In this document: positions 7,846-15,919 of the stretch, in pieces
Numbering within the stretch: the first letter of the stretch is position 1
Layout of the letters: each line of letters opens with the position of its first letter
DNA from: Paenibacillus piscarius
GTDB lineage: Bacteria > Bacillota > Bacilli > Paenibacillales > Paenibacillaceae
Direction of reading: 5' to 3'
Assembly: GCF_022234545.1 (NCBI RefSeq)
Contig: NZ_JAIEUI010000035.1
Location: 1-43,270 of the forward strand
DNA length: 43,270 nt
Program-made: the position numbers and the translations under genes
The notes under the pieces: model-generated
Told to the model about the DNA's origin: nothing
The model's database searches: none
Seen by the model: only the letters and a program-made list of their open reading frames with translations

Positions 7846-8205
7846 TTAATTTCTATCTACCAGAATAGTATAAGCTGTTATGTTTCCGAATTCATCATAT
7901 GAAAATATAGTTGAAGCTCCGTATTGAACAGCCTGAACCCATCCATCTTCATACAATACAATAGCTCCATCATTAAAGATTAGCTCGAGTGTTCCTGGGA
8001 GATACTTCCAATATCCTGAATTCATATGGACAATAATTTGTTCAAAACTAGCCTTAGCATTAACGTCTTGTGCAGTAGCTTTGCTTACAGTAGCTACTGA
8101 GGATAGATCAGGAGCCTTGGTTGGTGCAGTTGCTGCAAATGATGTAGAGCCTAGAGCGAAACAAGCTGAAACAGTTAAGAGACCAACTAAAATTTTCTTT
8201 TTCAT
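7846..8205 (-). CDS. small secreted protein, 119 aa
   Basis: An N-terminal MKKK and hydrophobic stretch ending SFA-AT is a clear signal peptide (cleavage about residue 24). The mature part is short, with aromatic-rich SGYWKYLPGTLELIFNDGA and YEDGWVQAVQYG segments. These suggest a small beta sandwich or barrel, possibly binding wall or another surface ligand; this is inference. GGAGGTATGGCAGTATG gives a good start. No family recognised. About 300 bases upstream (8210-8448) are AT-rich, hold no gene I can support and probably contain its promoter. Confidence 0.7.
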   Translation of the reverse strand: MKKKILVGLLTVSACFALGSTSFAATAPTKAPDLSSVATVSKATAQDVNAKASFEQIIVHMNSGYWKYLPGTLELIFNDGAIVLYEDGWVQAVQYGASTIFSYDEFGNITAYTILVDRN

Positions 8206-8448
8206 ACTGCCATACCTCCATAATTAAGTTTTTTGTTTTTCATAAATAATAATAAATTAATTGGATTTATATGTATGTAAGTAAAAAGTATGGTTTTTGT
8301 AGAAAAATAATGTTATATATTGGAGAAAAATGTCGTATTGTAAAATAAATTAGTAATTGATTAATATGTCCTAGGACTTTAATAGGAATATTAATTGATA
8401 AAATTATATTTACCCTTAGTTTAGAAAAGATTTTTATACATGAAAAAT

Positions 8449-8466
8449 GGGCCATTTTATGGCCCG
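8449..8466 (-). terminator. terminator for the DUF6199-like gene
   Basis: GGGCCA-TTTTA-TGGCCC perfect hairpin; on the minus strand it is followed by ATTTTTC. It lies 60 bases behind the 8526 stop. Confidence 0.6.
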
Positions 8467-8525
8467 AATGTGCAACTTGAATATTCTAGCTAGAGTCAAC
8501 TCTCCCCAATTTCACCCAATACTTA

Positions 8526-8729
8526 TTACCCTAACATCGAAGGCAAAAAGTACAAGAGAAAAAATATAAGAACGACCACGCTGGTAATCCGGCTCATCAG
8601 AAGATAAGCATCGCTGGGCTCGGAGTCGCCTTGGACCATCCAGCCATACCGCAGATGCCAGCCCAGGGCCGGGAAGAAGATATTCAGGACCGCTATGATT
8701 ACAACTAATATAATAAACAGAACAGCCAT
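8526..8729 (-). CDS. small membrane protein, DUF6199-like (67 aa)
   Basis: Start chosen at ATG 8729 (MAVLFIILVV) because AAAGGAG lies 11 bases upstream; longer readings have no ribosome site. Two transmembrane helices (residues 2-20 and about 48-65) flank a short loop with HLRYGWMVQGDSEPSDAYLL. The WxxxGxxEPSDxxxxxxR pattern is what I associate with DUF6199 and related two-helix proteins of Gram-positive bacteria. Their role is unknown. It is divergent from uppP. Confidence 0.65.
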   Translation of the reverse strand: MAVLFIILVVIIAVLNIFFPALGWHLRYGWMVQGDSEPSDAYLLMSRITSVVVLIFFLLYFLPSMLG

Positions 8730-8920
8730 AGTGTTACCAACTCCTTTATCCATGTACGCACTCCGGGTGGAAGAGGTTGCACAAAACAGGAACTTCCCCC
8801 GCCAAGTGACATTTCTGTCATACCCTGCTCCCGGATTGTTAGGCGATTCGATGGGGGATTCCAAGCCTGCCTCTTATACTGTAAATAGTTGATCTATTTC
8901 AGAAAGGGGACTATCCACCA

Positions 8921-9724
8921 GTGACTGATGCAATCAAAGCTATAATATTAGGGATTATAGAGGGACTGACTGAATTCCTGCCGGTCTCGTCTACCGGACA
9001 TCTGGTGCTGGCCGGGGATCTGCTGAAGTTCGAGGGGGATACGGCGGTAACCTTCAAGATTGTGATACAGCTCGGGGCCGTACTGGCGGTGCTCCTGCTG
9101 TATTGGAAGAAGTATCTCCATATTGGTGTCAATATGCTGAAGATGGACTTCGCGAAAAGCAAGGGCCTGAACGCCATACATATGTTCCTGGCCATGATTC
9201 CGGCATTAATTGTGTATCTGTTCTTCAAGGACATGATCAAGACTCACTTGTTCGGGCCTGAGCCGGTTCTGATCGGGCTGGTGGCTGGCGCCATCCTGAT
9301 GATCTTCGCGGCACGCAGCAGAGGAACCAAGACGGCAGATACCGTAGACCATCTGAATTATAAACAAGCCTTCGGGATCGGGTTATTCCAATGCCTGGCC
9401 CTGTGGCCCGGGTTCTCGCGCTCCGGCTCGACCATCTCAGGCGGTCTGCTGCTGGGCACCAGCCAGAAGGCCGCGGCTGACTTCACCTTCCTGATCTCCG
9501 TGCCCGTCATGTTCGGTGCGAGTCTACTGGATCTGTACGACAGCTGGGATCTGCTGAACTCGGATGCGCTGACACTGATGCTGATCGGCTTCGTGACATC
9601 CTTTGTAGTGGCACTGATTGAGGTGGTAACATTCATTAAGCTGATCAAACGGCTGCGCCTGGAATGGTTCGCGCTCTACCGCTTCGTCATAGCCGCACTA
9701 TTCTATGTAATTGTCATCCTATAA
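8921..9724 (+). CDS. uppP: undecaprenyl-diphosphatase UppP (BacA)
   Basis: A 267-residue multi-pass membrane enzyme that dephosphorylates undecaprenyl pyrophosphate to recycle the lipid carrier for peptidoglycan and teichoic acid synthesis; extra activity gives bacitracin resistance. The two signature regions are complete: EGLTEFLPVSSTGHL (residues about 14-28, with the catalytic Glu) and the second inverted repeat with FQCLALWPGFSRSGSTISGG (about 151-170, catalytic Arg/Ser). Length matches the family. GTG start behind AAAGGGGA. It is alone in its transcript, as is common for uppP. Confidence 0.95.
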   Translation: MTDAIKAIILGIIEGLTEFLPVSSTGHLVLAGDLLKFEGDTAVTFKIVIQLGAVLAVLLLYWKKYLHIGVNMLKMDFAKSKGLNAIHMFLAMIPALIVYLFFKDMIKTHLFGPEPVLIGLVAGAILMIFAARSRGTKTADTVDHLNYKQAFGIGLFQCLALWPGFSRSGSTISGGLLLGTSQKAAADFTFLISVPVMFGASLLDLYDSWDLLNSDALTLMLIGFVTSFVVALIEVVTFIKLIKRLRLEWFALYRFVIAALFYVIVIL

Positions 9725-9777
9725 TGCCCACGAAATCTATTGAATCCACGAAATGAATCCTTAGTCCACAAGCTTAA

Positions 9778-9801
9778 CCCTGCCGGATCTCCGGCGGGGT
9801 C
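9778..9801. terminator. possible terminator after uppP
   Basis: CCCTGCCGG-ATCT-CCGGCGGGG gives a strong hairpin between the convergent uppP and 54-aa genes. Neither side has a good T run, so termination strength is uncertain. Confidence 0.4.
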
Positions 9802-9830
9802 ACTTGTGCACAGGCCGCTAAGGCGACAGC

Positions 9831-9995
9831 TCAGCCGTATTCCTTGGGCTCCTGAAGCAGGATGGAGAAGGTCTTGGTTCCGTGATCCACCTCAATCGTC
9901 TCAATACCCACGAAGTCCGGGATTTCAGGATGCACCGCATCCACACTATAATCAGGATGAGTCAGCAGTAATTCAATGACCTGCAAGGCGTCCAT
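9831..9995 (-). CDS. small hypothetical protein, 54 aa
   Basis: Minus-strand gene from ATG 9995 to TGA 9831, preceded by AAAGGGGATC. The acidic peptide starts MDALQVIELLLTHPDYSVDA and continues through PEIPDFVGIETIEVDHGTKT to a SILLQEPKEYG end. The helix-then-two-strands layout looks like a small folded domain. It is short but has consistent coding character and high-GC third positions like its neighbours. No function can be assigned. Confidence 0.5.
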   Translation of the reverse strand: MDALQVIELLLTHPDYSVDAVHPEIPDFVGIETIEVDHGTKTFSILLQEPKEYG

Positions 9996-10085
9996 GTCGA
10001 TCTTGATCCCCTTTACAGTAGAATCTCACCATGTATAGAGGTGCTTACTGGTCTGTATCTCTATCCCGTATTATCCCCGCATCGC

Positions 10086-10631
10086 TTAGCGAATATGTCT
10101 ATGGATGATATTTCTGTCTTCGCTGCGCTCCATGACGGCCATCAGCTGCCCCTGAAAAATCCGCCGCTGGATCTGGTCAATCCGCTGCACCGCCAGCGGA
10201 ACCGGGACCTGGAAGGTTACAGCGAGCACGGCAACGGCATCATCGCGCAGCTCAGGCAAGCTACCCTTAGAGATCATTGAATAGGGCATGGAGGCGTACA
10301 GAATAAACCGCTCGGATTCATCCTTCTGCGCTTGCGTGAACTGTGCTGGCATCAGGGTCGACTTCCCGGCATGGCGCAGCAGATGGCAGAGCTCATGGAG
10401 GAATTCCAGCCGCTGAAGCTCAGGAGGCAGACGGTTGTCGATATACACACTGTACATTCCGGCCGCAGCTTCTACCGCCTTGCTTCGGACATCCAGGTAA
10501 TGCACCCAGATATTCAGCCGTTCTGCTATGTAACTGATGGAGATGTCGGACGGCTGACGGACTCCAATCCGCTGATAGAGGTCCTCTGTCCATTGCTCCA
10601 ATGCTGTCATCTGATAATAACCTTGCATCAT
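10086..10631 (-). CDS. ImmA/IrrE-type metallopeptidase
   Basis: About 181 residues. The zinc-metalloprotease signature HELCHLLRH (HExxH, residues about 80-88) sits inside RLEFLHELCHLLRHAGK, followed by a helical tail with a conserved-looking RDDAVAVLAVTFQVP. ImmA/IrrE peptidases cleave a partner repressor of the Xre type to switch on mobile-element or stress genes. No Xre-type repressor lies adjacent here, so it may act on a distant partner. The start is TTG/ATG/ATG at 10634, 10631 or 10628 behind GAGGTG; I favour an ATG. It lies just downstream of the yjfB-like gene but behind that gene's terminator. Confidence 0.8.
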   Translation of the reverse strand: MMQGYYQMTALEQWTEDLYQRIGVRQPSDISISYIAERLNIWVHYLDVRSKAVEAAAGMYSVYIDNRLPPELQRLEFLHELCHLLRHAGKSTLMPAQFTQAQKDESERFILYASMPYSMISKGSLPELRDDAVAVLAVTFQVPVPLAVQRIDQIQRRIFQGQLMAVMERSEDRNIIHRHIR

Positions 10632-10679
10632 CAATCACCTCGATATAAGATCGTATGTTCGTATTATTGGCCAAAAGAA

Positions 10680-10696
10680 AAGCCCGAAAGGGCTAA
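10680..10696 (-). terminator. terminator of the yjfB-like gene
   Basis: On the minus strand AGCCC-TTTC-GGGCT is followed by TTTTCTTTT. Confidence 0.7.
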
Positions 10697-10760
10697 GCAA
10701 TCCGCCTCCAAGCGGCGGCTGAATGGAACGGGTGTTCCTATGTATGTAAGCATAAAGGAA

Positions 10761-10937
10761 TTACACTCGAATATCAAGTGTTTTTCCCAAGCTGGGGTGC
10801 GGGGCCTGGCTCAGCATCTGGACCATACTCTGGGCCCCGCTCTGCGCCTGCTCCTTGGCAAGACTCATAACCTGCAGCCCTGCGGCCTGCTGTAAGGCAG
10901 ACTGGCTCATGACCACGGATAATGCGGCAATATCCAT
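10761..10937 (-). CDS. YjfB family protein (putative motility-associated), 58 aa
   Basis: Start at ATG 10937 behind GGAGGTTGCTG. The sequence MDIAALSVVMSQSALQQAAG then LQVMSLAKEQAQSGAQ and a HPSLGKTLDIRV end is characteristic of YjfB-type small proteins, annotated as putative motility proteins in Bacillales and often under sigma-D control in B. subtilis. It has one long amphipathic helix and a conserved HPxLGxxxDxx tail. Exact role is unknown. Confidence 0.8.
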   Translation of the reverse strand: MDIAALSVVMSQSALQQAAGLQVMSLAKEQAQSGAQSMVQMLSQAPHPSLGKTLDIRV

Positions 10938-11101
10938 AACAGCAACCTCCATCAGGGATTGGAACTTGGTCTTTCCTCTCTTATATCGGCCGCTGGCCGC
11001 CTGTCCGTTAGGTGAATGTGATTTCTTTGCCGTAAGGCCCATGCGCCGGGGCGGAAATTCACATATTCTGTGCTGTATTCAATATTCAAGAGGAGGAATT
11101 A

Positions 11102-11260
11102 ATGATGGGAGCAGAATATGGTTGCGGTTGTGGAAATAACGTTGGCGGTGTGAATCAGGGACCTCCAATCGTTCCGGTGGTTAGCCCTTGGACTTCCACA
11201 GGTGCTATTCTGGTATTGTTCATCCTGCTGGTTATTATCACCAAAGCTTGCCTGTTCTAG
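11102..11260 (+). CDS. YjcZ-type sporulation miniprotein, 52 aa
   Basis: ATG ATG at 11102/11105 behind a perfect AGGAGGAATTA site; stop at 11258-11260. A Gly/Cys-rich N-terminus (GAEYGCGCGNNVGG) is followed by a single C-terminal transmembrane helix TGAILVLFILLVIITKACLF. This is the organisation of the YjcZ/YuzJ-like miniproteins abundant in spores of Bacillus and Paenibacillus. The unusual number of Cys (4) compared with the usual Gly-only N-terminus is worth noting. A strong terminator follows. Confidence 0.75.
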   Translation: MMGAEYGCGCGNNVGGVNQGPPIVPVVSPWTSTGAILVLFILLVIITKACLF

Positions 11261-11277
11261 AATGACCTGCAGCAAGC

Positions 11278-11328
11278 CCAGCCCTGTCCGGCCCCGTGCC
11301 GGCCAGGGCTATTTTTTCTTTTTTTTGC
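11278..11328 (+). terminator. strong intrinsic terminator
   Basis: AGCCCTG-CCGGCCCCGTGCCGG-CCAGGGCT hairpin followed by ATTTTTTCTTTTTTTT, directly behind the YjcZ-type gene and convergent with the next gene. Confidence 0.85.
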
Positions 11329-11491
11329 GGACCGCCGGCCCGATCTGGCGTTTGGTTCTGCCTGTAGCTGCATCGATTTCGACGATATAGAGTTCTTTGA
11401 TTGTTCCGGCGAGCGAGAACCATTCCTGTAAGGCTTCCGCCTCGGACATCGGACCGTACAGCCGTCTGCCCCGGTAACAGATATAGAACAC
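11309..11491 (-). CDS. small GYF-like protein, 60 aa
   Basis: GTG start at 11491 behind GGAGAG. The peptide begins MFYICYRGRRLYGPMSEAEALQ by one-letter reading in two blocks (MFYICYRGRRLYGP, MSEAEALQEW). The YGPMSxxEAxxEW pattern resembles the bacterial GYF_2-type or related small domains that follow a short strand with a Gly-Pro turn and helix. It ends in a Lys-rich tail encoded within the T run of the facing terminator. Another, longer frame overlaps but has no coding character. Function unknown. Confidence 0.45.
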   Translation of the reverse strand: MFYICYRGRRLYGPMSEAEALQEWFSLAGTIKELYIVEIDAATGRTKRQIGPAVRKKKKK

Positions 11492-11605
11492 TCGCGGCTC
11501 TCCATCTTCGTTATTAGCTCCCTTTTCATTGTACGCTTCATTCCAGTGAAATAGGGATAAAATAACAGGGGCAAGGTCTGTACAAGCTGGATGAAGCCGT
11601 GTCGC

Positions 11606-12046
11606 CTATTTGAACATGAACTCTACCCGGGTGCCGTCAGCGAAGTCCTCCAGCTGATTGCCTACCCAGCTCCCTGCCCCGCGGTTATCGCCGGGGGATA
11701 TGTACTTGATATCTGCGCCGCTCCCGCCCTCTGCACACATGGCCATCGGCCATTCGTCGCGGTCGTAGCCTTTTTTGACGGGGACGCCCTTCAGGGATTC
11801 CTTACGGTTCTGCTCGGCCTCCTTACGGTCAATCGTGCATACGGCCGAATGCCCCTTGCGGATCGCTTCCTTGATGTGCTTGGCCGTCTGCGGAAACCGC
11901 TCTGCCGGGAATTCCAGCTTCACGACCTCGGACTTACCCGATGAAGGCTGCTGCGGGGGCCACTGGCCGTCCTCTCCGAACCAGTAAGCGGCCAGACTGA
12001 TGAGAAGAATGAGGAAGAGACTGATGATGGATTTACGCTTGTTCAT
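11606..12046 (-). CDS. nucB: secreted NucA/NucB-type DNase
   Basis: Start at ATG 12046 (MNKRKSIISLF) behind AAGGAG. The N-terminal hydrophobic segment (residues 7-21) is a signal or anchor. The body matches the DNA-entry/sporulation nuclease family: KHIKEAIRKGHSAVCTIDRK, AEQNRKESLKG, KKGYDRDEWPMAMCAEGG, then SPGDNRGAGSWVGNQL. The DRDEWP and DNRGAGSWxGN motifs hold the putative catalytic Asp/Glu/Asn of this family. In B. subtilis NucB is made during sporulation and degrades extracellular DNA. At about 146 residues it is full length. NucA versus NucB cannot be decided here. Confidence 0.88.
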   Translation of the reverse strand: MNKRKSIISLFLILLISLAAYWFGEDGQWPPQQPSSGKSEVVKLEFPAERFPQTAKHIKEAIRKGHSAVCTIDRKEAEQNRKESLKGVPVKKGYDRDEWPMAMCAEGGSGADIKYISPGDNRGAGSWVGNQLEDFADGTRVEFMFK

Positions 12047-12181
12047 ATCTGCTCCTTGTACAGTGTTGTAATATAGCCTTCGGCTTCCATTAGTATAGCA
12101 TTGAAACCGCCCGGATGGCGGGACATTCGCCGTGCTTAAATTCCACAATTCGTCATAAAATGTACAAACACATGGTAAAGG

Positions 12182-13672
12182 ATGGTGGAAAATGTGGAAG
12201 AACGCAATCTGAGGGACCTGCTGGACGCCGCTTCCCGGCTGATTGGCGATGTGCAGTGGCAGGCGGCTTTTCGCAAAGTACAGATGGCTCCCGCAGATGC
12301 GGAGCTGGCTGAGCCGGCACGGAAGCTGCTCGGGACGCTATATTGGCTGCAGGGGCAGGGGATCATCAGCGGGCAGCATGACTACCTGGAGAGCCCGGAT
12401 GACCTGAATAACAAGCTGAAGACTACGGCCGGCACGTATGCCGGGATTCACGGTTATGAGATGGGACCGATCAGTAATCAGACGGAGAAGCAGATCGCAA
12501 GCCAGCGGCAGGGTGTGACGGACAGCGCCATCCGCTGGCACAAAGCCGGAGGCATGGTAGCGATGACCTACCACGCCAATCTGCCGGGGACGGCCCCGGC
12601 CTGGACGAATGTGTCGATGAGCCTGAGCGAAGCCAATTTCACCCCATACATCACCCCGGGGACGACGCAGAATACGGCCTTGCTGGCAGAGCTGGATAAG
12701 GTCGCTGTCTTCCTCCGGAAACTGCAGGACGCCGGCGTGCCCGTCCTCTGGAGACCTTACCATGAGATGAACGGCGGCTGGTTTTGGTGGGGGCAGAAGT
12801 CGTCTTTTGTCACCCTCTGGAACCTCATGTTCAACCGCTTCACCGTCTATCATAAGCTGCACAATCTGCTGTGGGTGTGGAGTCCTAATGCAAAGAACAA
12901 GAATAGTGAGGACCCGGCGAAATATTATCCCGGCAGCGGCAGAGTGGATGTGCTGGCAGCGGATATCTATGACGGGGACTACAAGGATAGCCATCATGAC
13001 AGCATGTGGGACCTGGGGCGCGGCAAGCTGATTGCCATTGGCGAGAACGGACAGCTTCCGCAGGCTTCGGTACTAAGAGGTACGCAGAATAAATGGAGCT
13101 ACCAGTTAACCTGGGGCAAGCTGCTGTATGAGCAGAATAAGGAGGCGGCGATCCGGGCTTATATGAACGACAGCTTCGTGCTCACCAGGGATGAATATGC
13201 AGCCAAAGCCGCAGCCTTCGATGCCTCCGCAGGAGTGGTGCTGAAGCCGGGGCTCTACGGGCAATACTACAATAACATTACGCTTAGCGGCACGCCGGCA
13301 CTGAGCCGGACGGATGCGAACATTAACTTCGCCTGGAGGCAGGCCTCGCCGGGTCCGGGAATTAATGCAGACCTGTTCTCGGTACGCTGGAGCGGCAGGC
13401 TGAGTGCAGCGTTCAGCGAGACGTATACGATCTACTCCTATTCGGATGACGGCATCCGGATATGGATTGACGGGAAGCTGGTCATTGACAGCTGGATTAA
13501 GCAGAGCGGACAGGAACGGAAAGGCACGGCGGAACTGATTGCGGGGAAGCTGCATGAGCTGAAGGTGGAGTACTATGAGAACCAGGGAGATGCGCGGGCG
13601 GTGCTGATGTGGGAGAGCCAGAGCCAGGGCAGAAGCGTAATTCCGCCGGAGGCTCTATACCTCCCTGGATAA
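12182..13672 (+). CDS. glycoside hydrolase family 26 + PA14 domain protein
   Basis: A GH26 (beta-mannanase-type) catalytic domain covers residues about 45-340. It shows IISGQHDY, VLWRPYHEMNGGWFWWG with the acid/base Glu, LLWVWSPN, and IAIGENGQLP with the nucleophile Glu. A PA14 domain (residues about 355-495) follows, with GLYGQYYNN, FSVRWSGRL, YTIYSYSDDGIRIWIDG and LKVEYYENQGDA; PA14 commonly binds carbohydrate. The enzyme would hydrolyse mannan-type polysaccharide. Oddly the N-terminus (VEERNLRDLLDAASRLIG) has no signal peptide, although such enzymes normally act outside the cell. GTG 12194 has a better ribosome site than ATG 12182. Confidence 0.85.
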   Translation: MVENVEERNLRDLLDAASRLIGDVQWQAAFRKVQMAPADAELAEPARKLLGTLYWLQGQGIISGQHDYLESPDDLNNKLKTTAGTYAGIHGYEMGPISNQTEKQIASQRQGVTDSAIRWHKAGGMVAMTYHANLPGTAPAWTNVSMSLSEANFTPYITPGTTQNTALLAELDKVAVFLRKLQDAGVPVLWRPYHEMNGGWFWWGQKSSFVTLWNLMFNRFTVYHKLHNLLWVWSPNAKNKNSEDPAKYYPGSGRVDVLAADIYDGDYKDSHHDSMWDLGRGKLIAIGENGQLPQASVLRGTQNKWSYQLTWGKLLYEQNKEAAIRAYMNDSFVLTRDEYAAKAAAFDASAGVVLKPGLYGQYYNNITLSGTPALSRTDANINFAWRQASPGPGINADLFSVRWSGRLSAAFSETYTIYSYSDDGIRIWIDGKLVIDSWIKQSGQERKGTAELIAGKLHELKVEYYENQGDARAVLMWESQSQGRSVIPPEALYLPG

Positions 13673-13681
13673 GTAGAGGGA

Positions 13682-14176
13682 TCAGATCTGTTCGCGGTAG
13701 CTGATGTTGTTGGCGACCTTCTCGTCGCGGACAGCCTGGCGCAGGATATCCTTAACCTCATGAGCCTTACGAATTCTATAGAAGGGAAGCTGAGGAGATG
13801 AAGTATCATCCGACAAAATAATAAGCGTCCCTATACCCAGAATACGCTGCATAATGGACTGGGTGACGGAGAAATCGTTGACACGCAGCAGCTCGATTTC
13901 TTCGGCATCCTTACCGATCAGACCGCTTCTCACCTTGATCCGCTGGGAGGTAATCGTGTACCTCGTCGTATTCAGTCCGATCAGCCCCTTGAGACGGTCG
14001 GAGATGCCGGCAGGCTTGCCCTGCCACAGCTCAGTTTCCGGCTGGGAGCCTCGGCCCCGGCTTGTAACCGGACGCTGTGACCCGCCCGCCGCATGATCCC
14101 CCGTGTCCGCTCCGCATTCTCCGCAGAACTTGGCACCTTGCTTGTATTCTGTACCACAGGCTGTGCAATAAGGCAT
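13682..14176 (-). CDS. zinc-ribbon protein with PH-like domain
   Basis: Start chosen at ATG 14176 (MPYCTACGTEYKQGAKFCGE) because GAGAGGAAGC precedes it. An N-terminal zinc ribbon CxxC-x12-CxxC (residues 4-22) is followed by a Gly/Ser/Arg linker. A bacterial PH-like domain (about residues 55-150) then shows TRYTITSQRIKVRSGLIGKD, LLRVNDFSVTQSIMQRI and GTLIILSDD. Such YdbT/bPH2-type proteins are usually membrane or surface associated, yet this one has no transmembrane segment. Role unknown. It converges on the GH26 gene with only 9 bases between them. Confidence 0.75.
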   Translation of the reverse strand: MPYCTACGTEYKQGAKFCGECGADTGDHAAGGSQRPVTSRGRGSQPETELWQGKPAGISDRLKGLIGLNTTRYTITSQRIKVRSGLIGKDAEEIELLRVNDFSVTQSIMQRILGIGTLIILSDDTSSPQLPFYRIRKAHEVKDILRQAVRDEKVANNISYREQI

Positions 14177-14368
14177 AGGATCGCTTCCTCTCATCTGACA
14201 GATAGATTCATTATAATATAACGAAAATCCCCAGTCACCAAGGGTTCCGGCTGGATTTCTATTCATTGAATACGCTTCAACGCAAGAAGATGTTTCATTT
14301 CCTTTCCTTTTACAATAATTTCATTTGCGCTTAAATCTAATCGCGATTATTCTGTTAAGTGGAGGGAT

Positions 14369-14974
14369 ATGAAAATGATGAGACAAGCTTTACTGGCAGG
14401 CGTATTATTCGTTGTTATGATCCTTAGCGCCTGCGGCAATAACAGTGCTGAACCGGCTTCCCCGGAAGAGGTGCAGGACACGGTACTTAACTTTTACAAT
14501 GAAATGACCAGATTTGACGAAATGGGTAAAACCTCGCTGGAAAACTTCAATGCGACACTAACCTCTTATTCCACCGGACAAGCCACCGGCAAGGAGCTGC
14601 AGAAGGCTGTAGATCAATTCCAGAATACGGCTTCCAAGATATCGGATCAGGTGAGCGAGGTCAAGATTTCGAAGGGCCTGCCGGACACCGTAGAGACATT
14701 GCTGAGAGAATCCTTCATTGCCTTCAAGAGTGCTTATGACCTTAAGGAGCAAGCCTCCAAGAGCGCCGTATCACCCGATGTGACCCCTGAGGAATTCAAT
14801 GCCATGAACCAGCAGGCGGACGTAGCGATGCTGTACGGCATCTCCAAGCTGAACGAAGCCAGACTCGAAGTGGGACTGATTACGTCAGAGGACGGCCTGC
14901 AGACTAGTGTGGGAACCGTATCGGATGCAGACGCCAAGACGGATACTGAGAGTACCGGAAGTACTGCAGACTAG
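14369..14974 (+). CDS. lipoprotein of unknown function, 201 aa
   Basis: GGAGGG site, ATG start, and a lipoprotein signal with VMILSAC lipobox (Cys about residue 22). The mature part is largely helical, with regular heptad-like spacing (LQKAVDQFQNTASKISDQVS, LRESFIAFKSAYDLKEQASK) and an acidic Thr/Ser-rich tail. It is probably a helical-bundle surface protein, somewhat like YkyA-type cell-wall lipoproteins, but there is no direct motif. It forms its own transcript, ending in a weak hairpin at 15005-15040. Confidence 0.75.
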   Translation: MKMMRQALLAGVLFVVMILSACGNNSAEPASPEEVQDTVLNFYNEMTRFDEMGKTSLENFNATLTSYSTGQATGKELQKAVDQFQNTASKISDQVSEVKISKGLPDTVETLLRESFIAFKSAYDLKEQASKSAVSPDVTPEEFNAMNQQADVAMLYGISKLNEARLEVGLITSEDGLQTSVGTVSDADAKTDTESTGSTAD

Positions 14975-15183
14975 AGAGAACTGTTTAATGGAATAAATGA
15001 TATTAAGGCGCTTCACAGCTGAACTGTAGGCGTCTTTTTGCTGTGCAGAGGTTATGGTGCTGCTCCTCATAGCTCTCCGGGATGACATTAATTTCTGCTT
15101 GCCTAAGCGGCCGGGCCACAGCTATAATACAAACATATGTTCTGTATTGAGAGTAAGCTAAATATCAGACAGGAGGAACCGCG

Positions 15184-15516
15184 ATGGGCAAGAAGCTGGA
15201 GGATAACGGCTTGGCGGAGCGCAGACGGATCATTTCGGCGTATATGGAGCAGCCGGGGAGAGTGGAACGGGAGACGTGGCGCAGCTTGAGGCCGGTGCTG
15301 GATGAGCAGAAGGTGGAGGAGATTGAGCATACGCTGGCCTTGTCGCTGCGCAGTCATGTGCGGGTAACCGTTGAATTATATGACCCACTGGAGCGGAGGC
15401 GCTTAAGCGGATTCGTCACCTCCATTCACACCCACTCGCGTGAATTCAAGCTGCAGTGGGCGGAAGAATGGAAGTGGCTGCTGGTAGATGATGTGCTCGA
15501 GGCCTACATTGTCTAA
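15184..15516 (+). CDS. YolD-like protein, 110 aa
   Basis: Start at ATG behind AGGAGG. The YolD-like layout is visible: N-terminal MGKKLEDNGL and RPVLDEQK, a helix VEEIEHTLALSLRSHVRVTV, then beta segments FVTSIHTHSREFKLQW and WLLVDDVLEAYIV. YolD proteins usually sit beside a Y-family polymerase (UvrX/DinB type) and belong to the SOS response; no polymerase is next to this copy, so it is a solitary paralog. Role in repair is inferred from family context only. Confidence 0.75.
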   Translation: MGKKLEDNGLAERRRIISAYMEQPGRVERETWRSLRPVLDEQKVEEIEHTLALSLRSHVRVTVELYDPLERRRLSGFVTSIHTHSREFKLQWAEEWKWLLVDDVLEAYIV

Positions 15517-15561
15517 CAAGGACCGGATCAAGTACTATGCGGTTTGAGAAAAGAGCTCCGG

Positions 15562-15723
15562 CTACTCCCCGCTATCCGTCTTCTCATATGCAATCAGTGT
15601 GACCTCCGGGATTCCGGTCATCTTGGCAATCGCGGATTCAGCCTCGCGGATGACCTCGATGACCTCCTCCCGGTTGTCAAACGCAGCGATCCGGTAGCTG
15701 TTGCTGTGGATGTCCATATTCAT
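15562..15723 (-). CDS. small hypothetical protein, 53 aa
   Basis: Minus-strand gene from ATG 15723 to TAG 15562, with AAAGGCGGA directly before the start. It begins MNMDIHSNSYRIAAFDNREE and ends EVTLIAYEKTDSGE, with a helical middle (VIEVIREAESAIAKMTG). Compact alpha/beta composition and the codon style of the neighbouring backbone genes support real coding. No family recognised. Confidence 0.5.
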   Translation of the reverse strand: MNMDIHSNSYRIAAFDNREEVIEVIREAESAIAKMTGIPEVTLIAYEKTDSGE

Positions 15724-15919
15724 TCCGCCTTTCTGTAGGGTTTAAGGGTTACAGCTGGTCAATAGGCTTATTTTGGCCGAAGAAGCCGGAATTTATCAGG
15801 AAGCGGCGGACAGAATTCGTCGAATCCTACGCTTTTATCAGGAAAATGGGTGGTTGTCCGGGAAAATTGGAGCAAGCCGTCCGGCCAAACGTGCATATAC
15901 TATACCAGGGGGTGAGTAT

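Noticed and set aside
10332..10895. Long plus-strand open frame over the metallopeptidase and yjfB-like genes
   Set aside because: Antisense shadow of two recognised genes.
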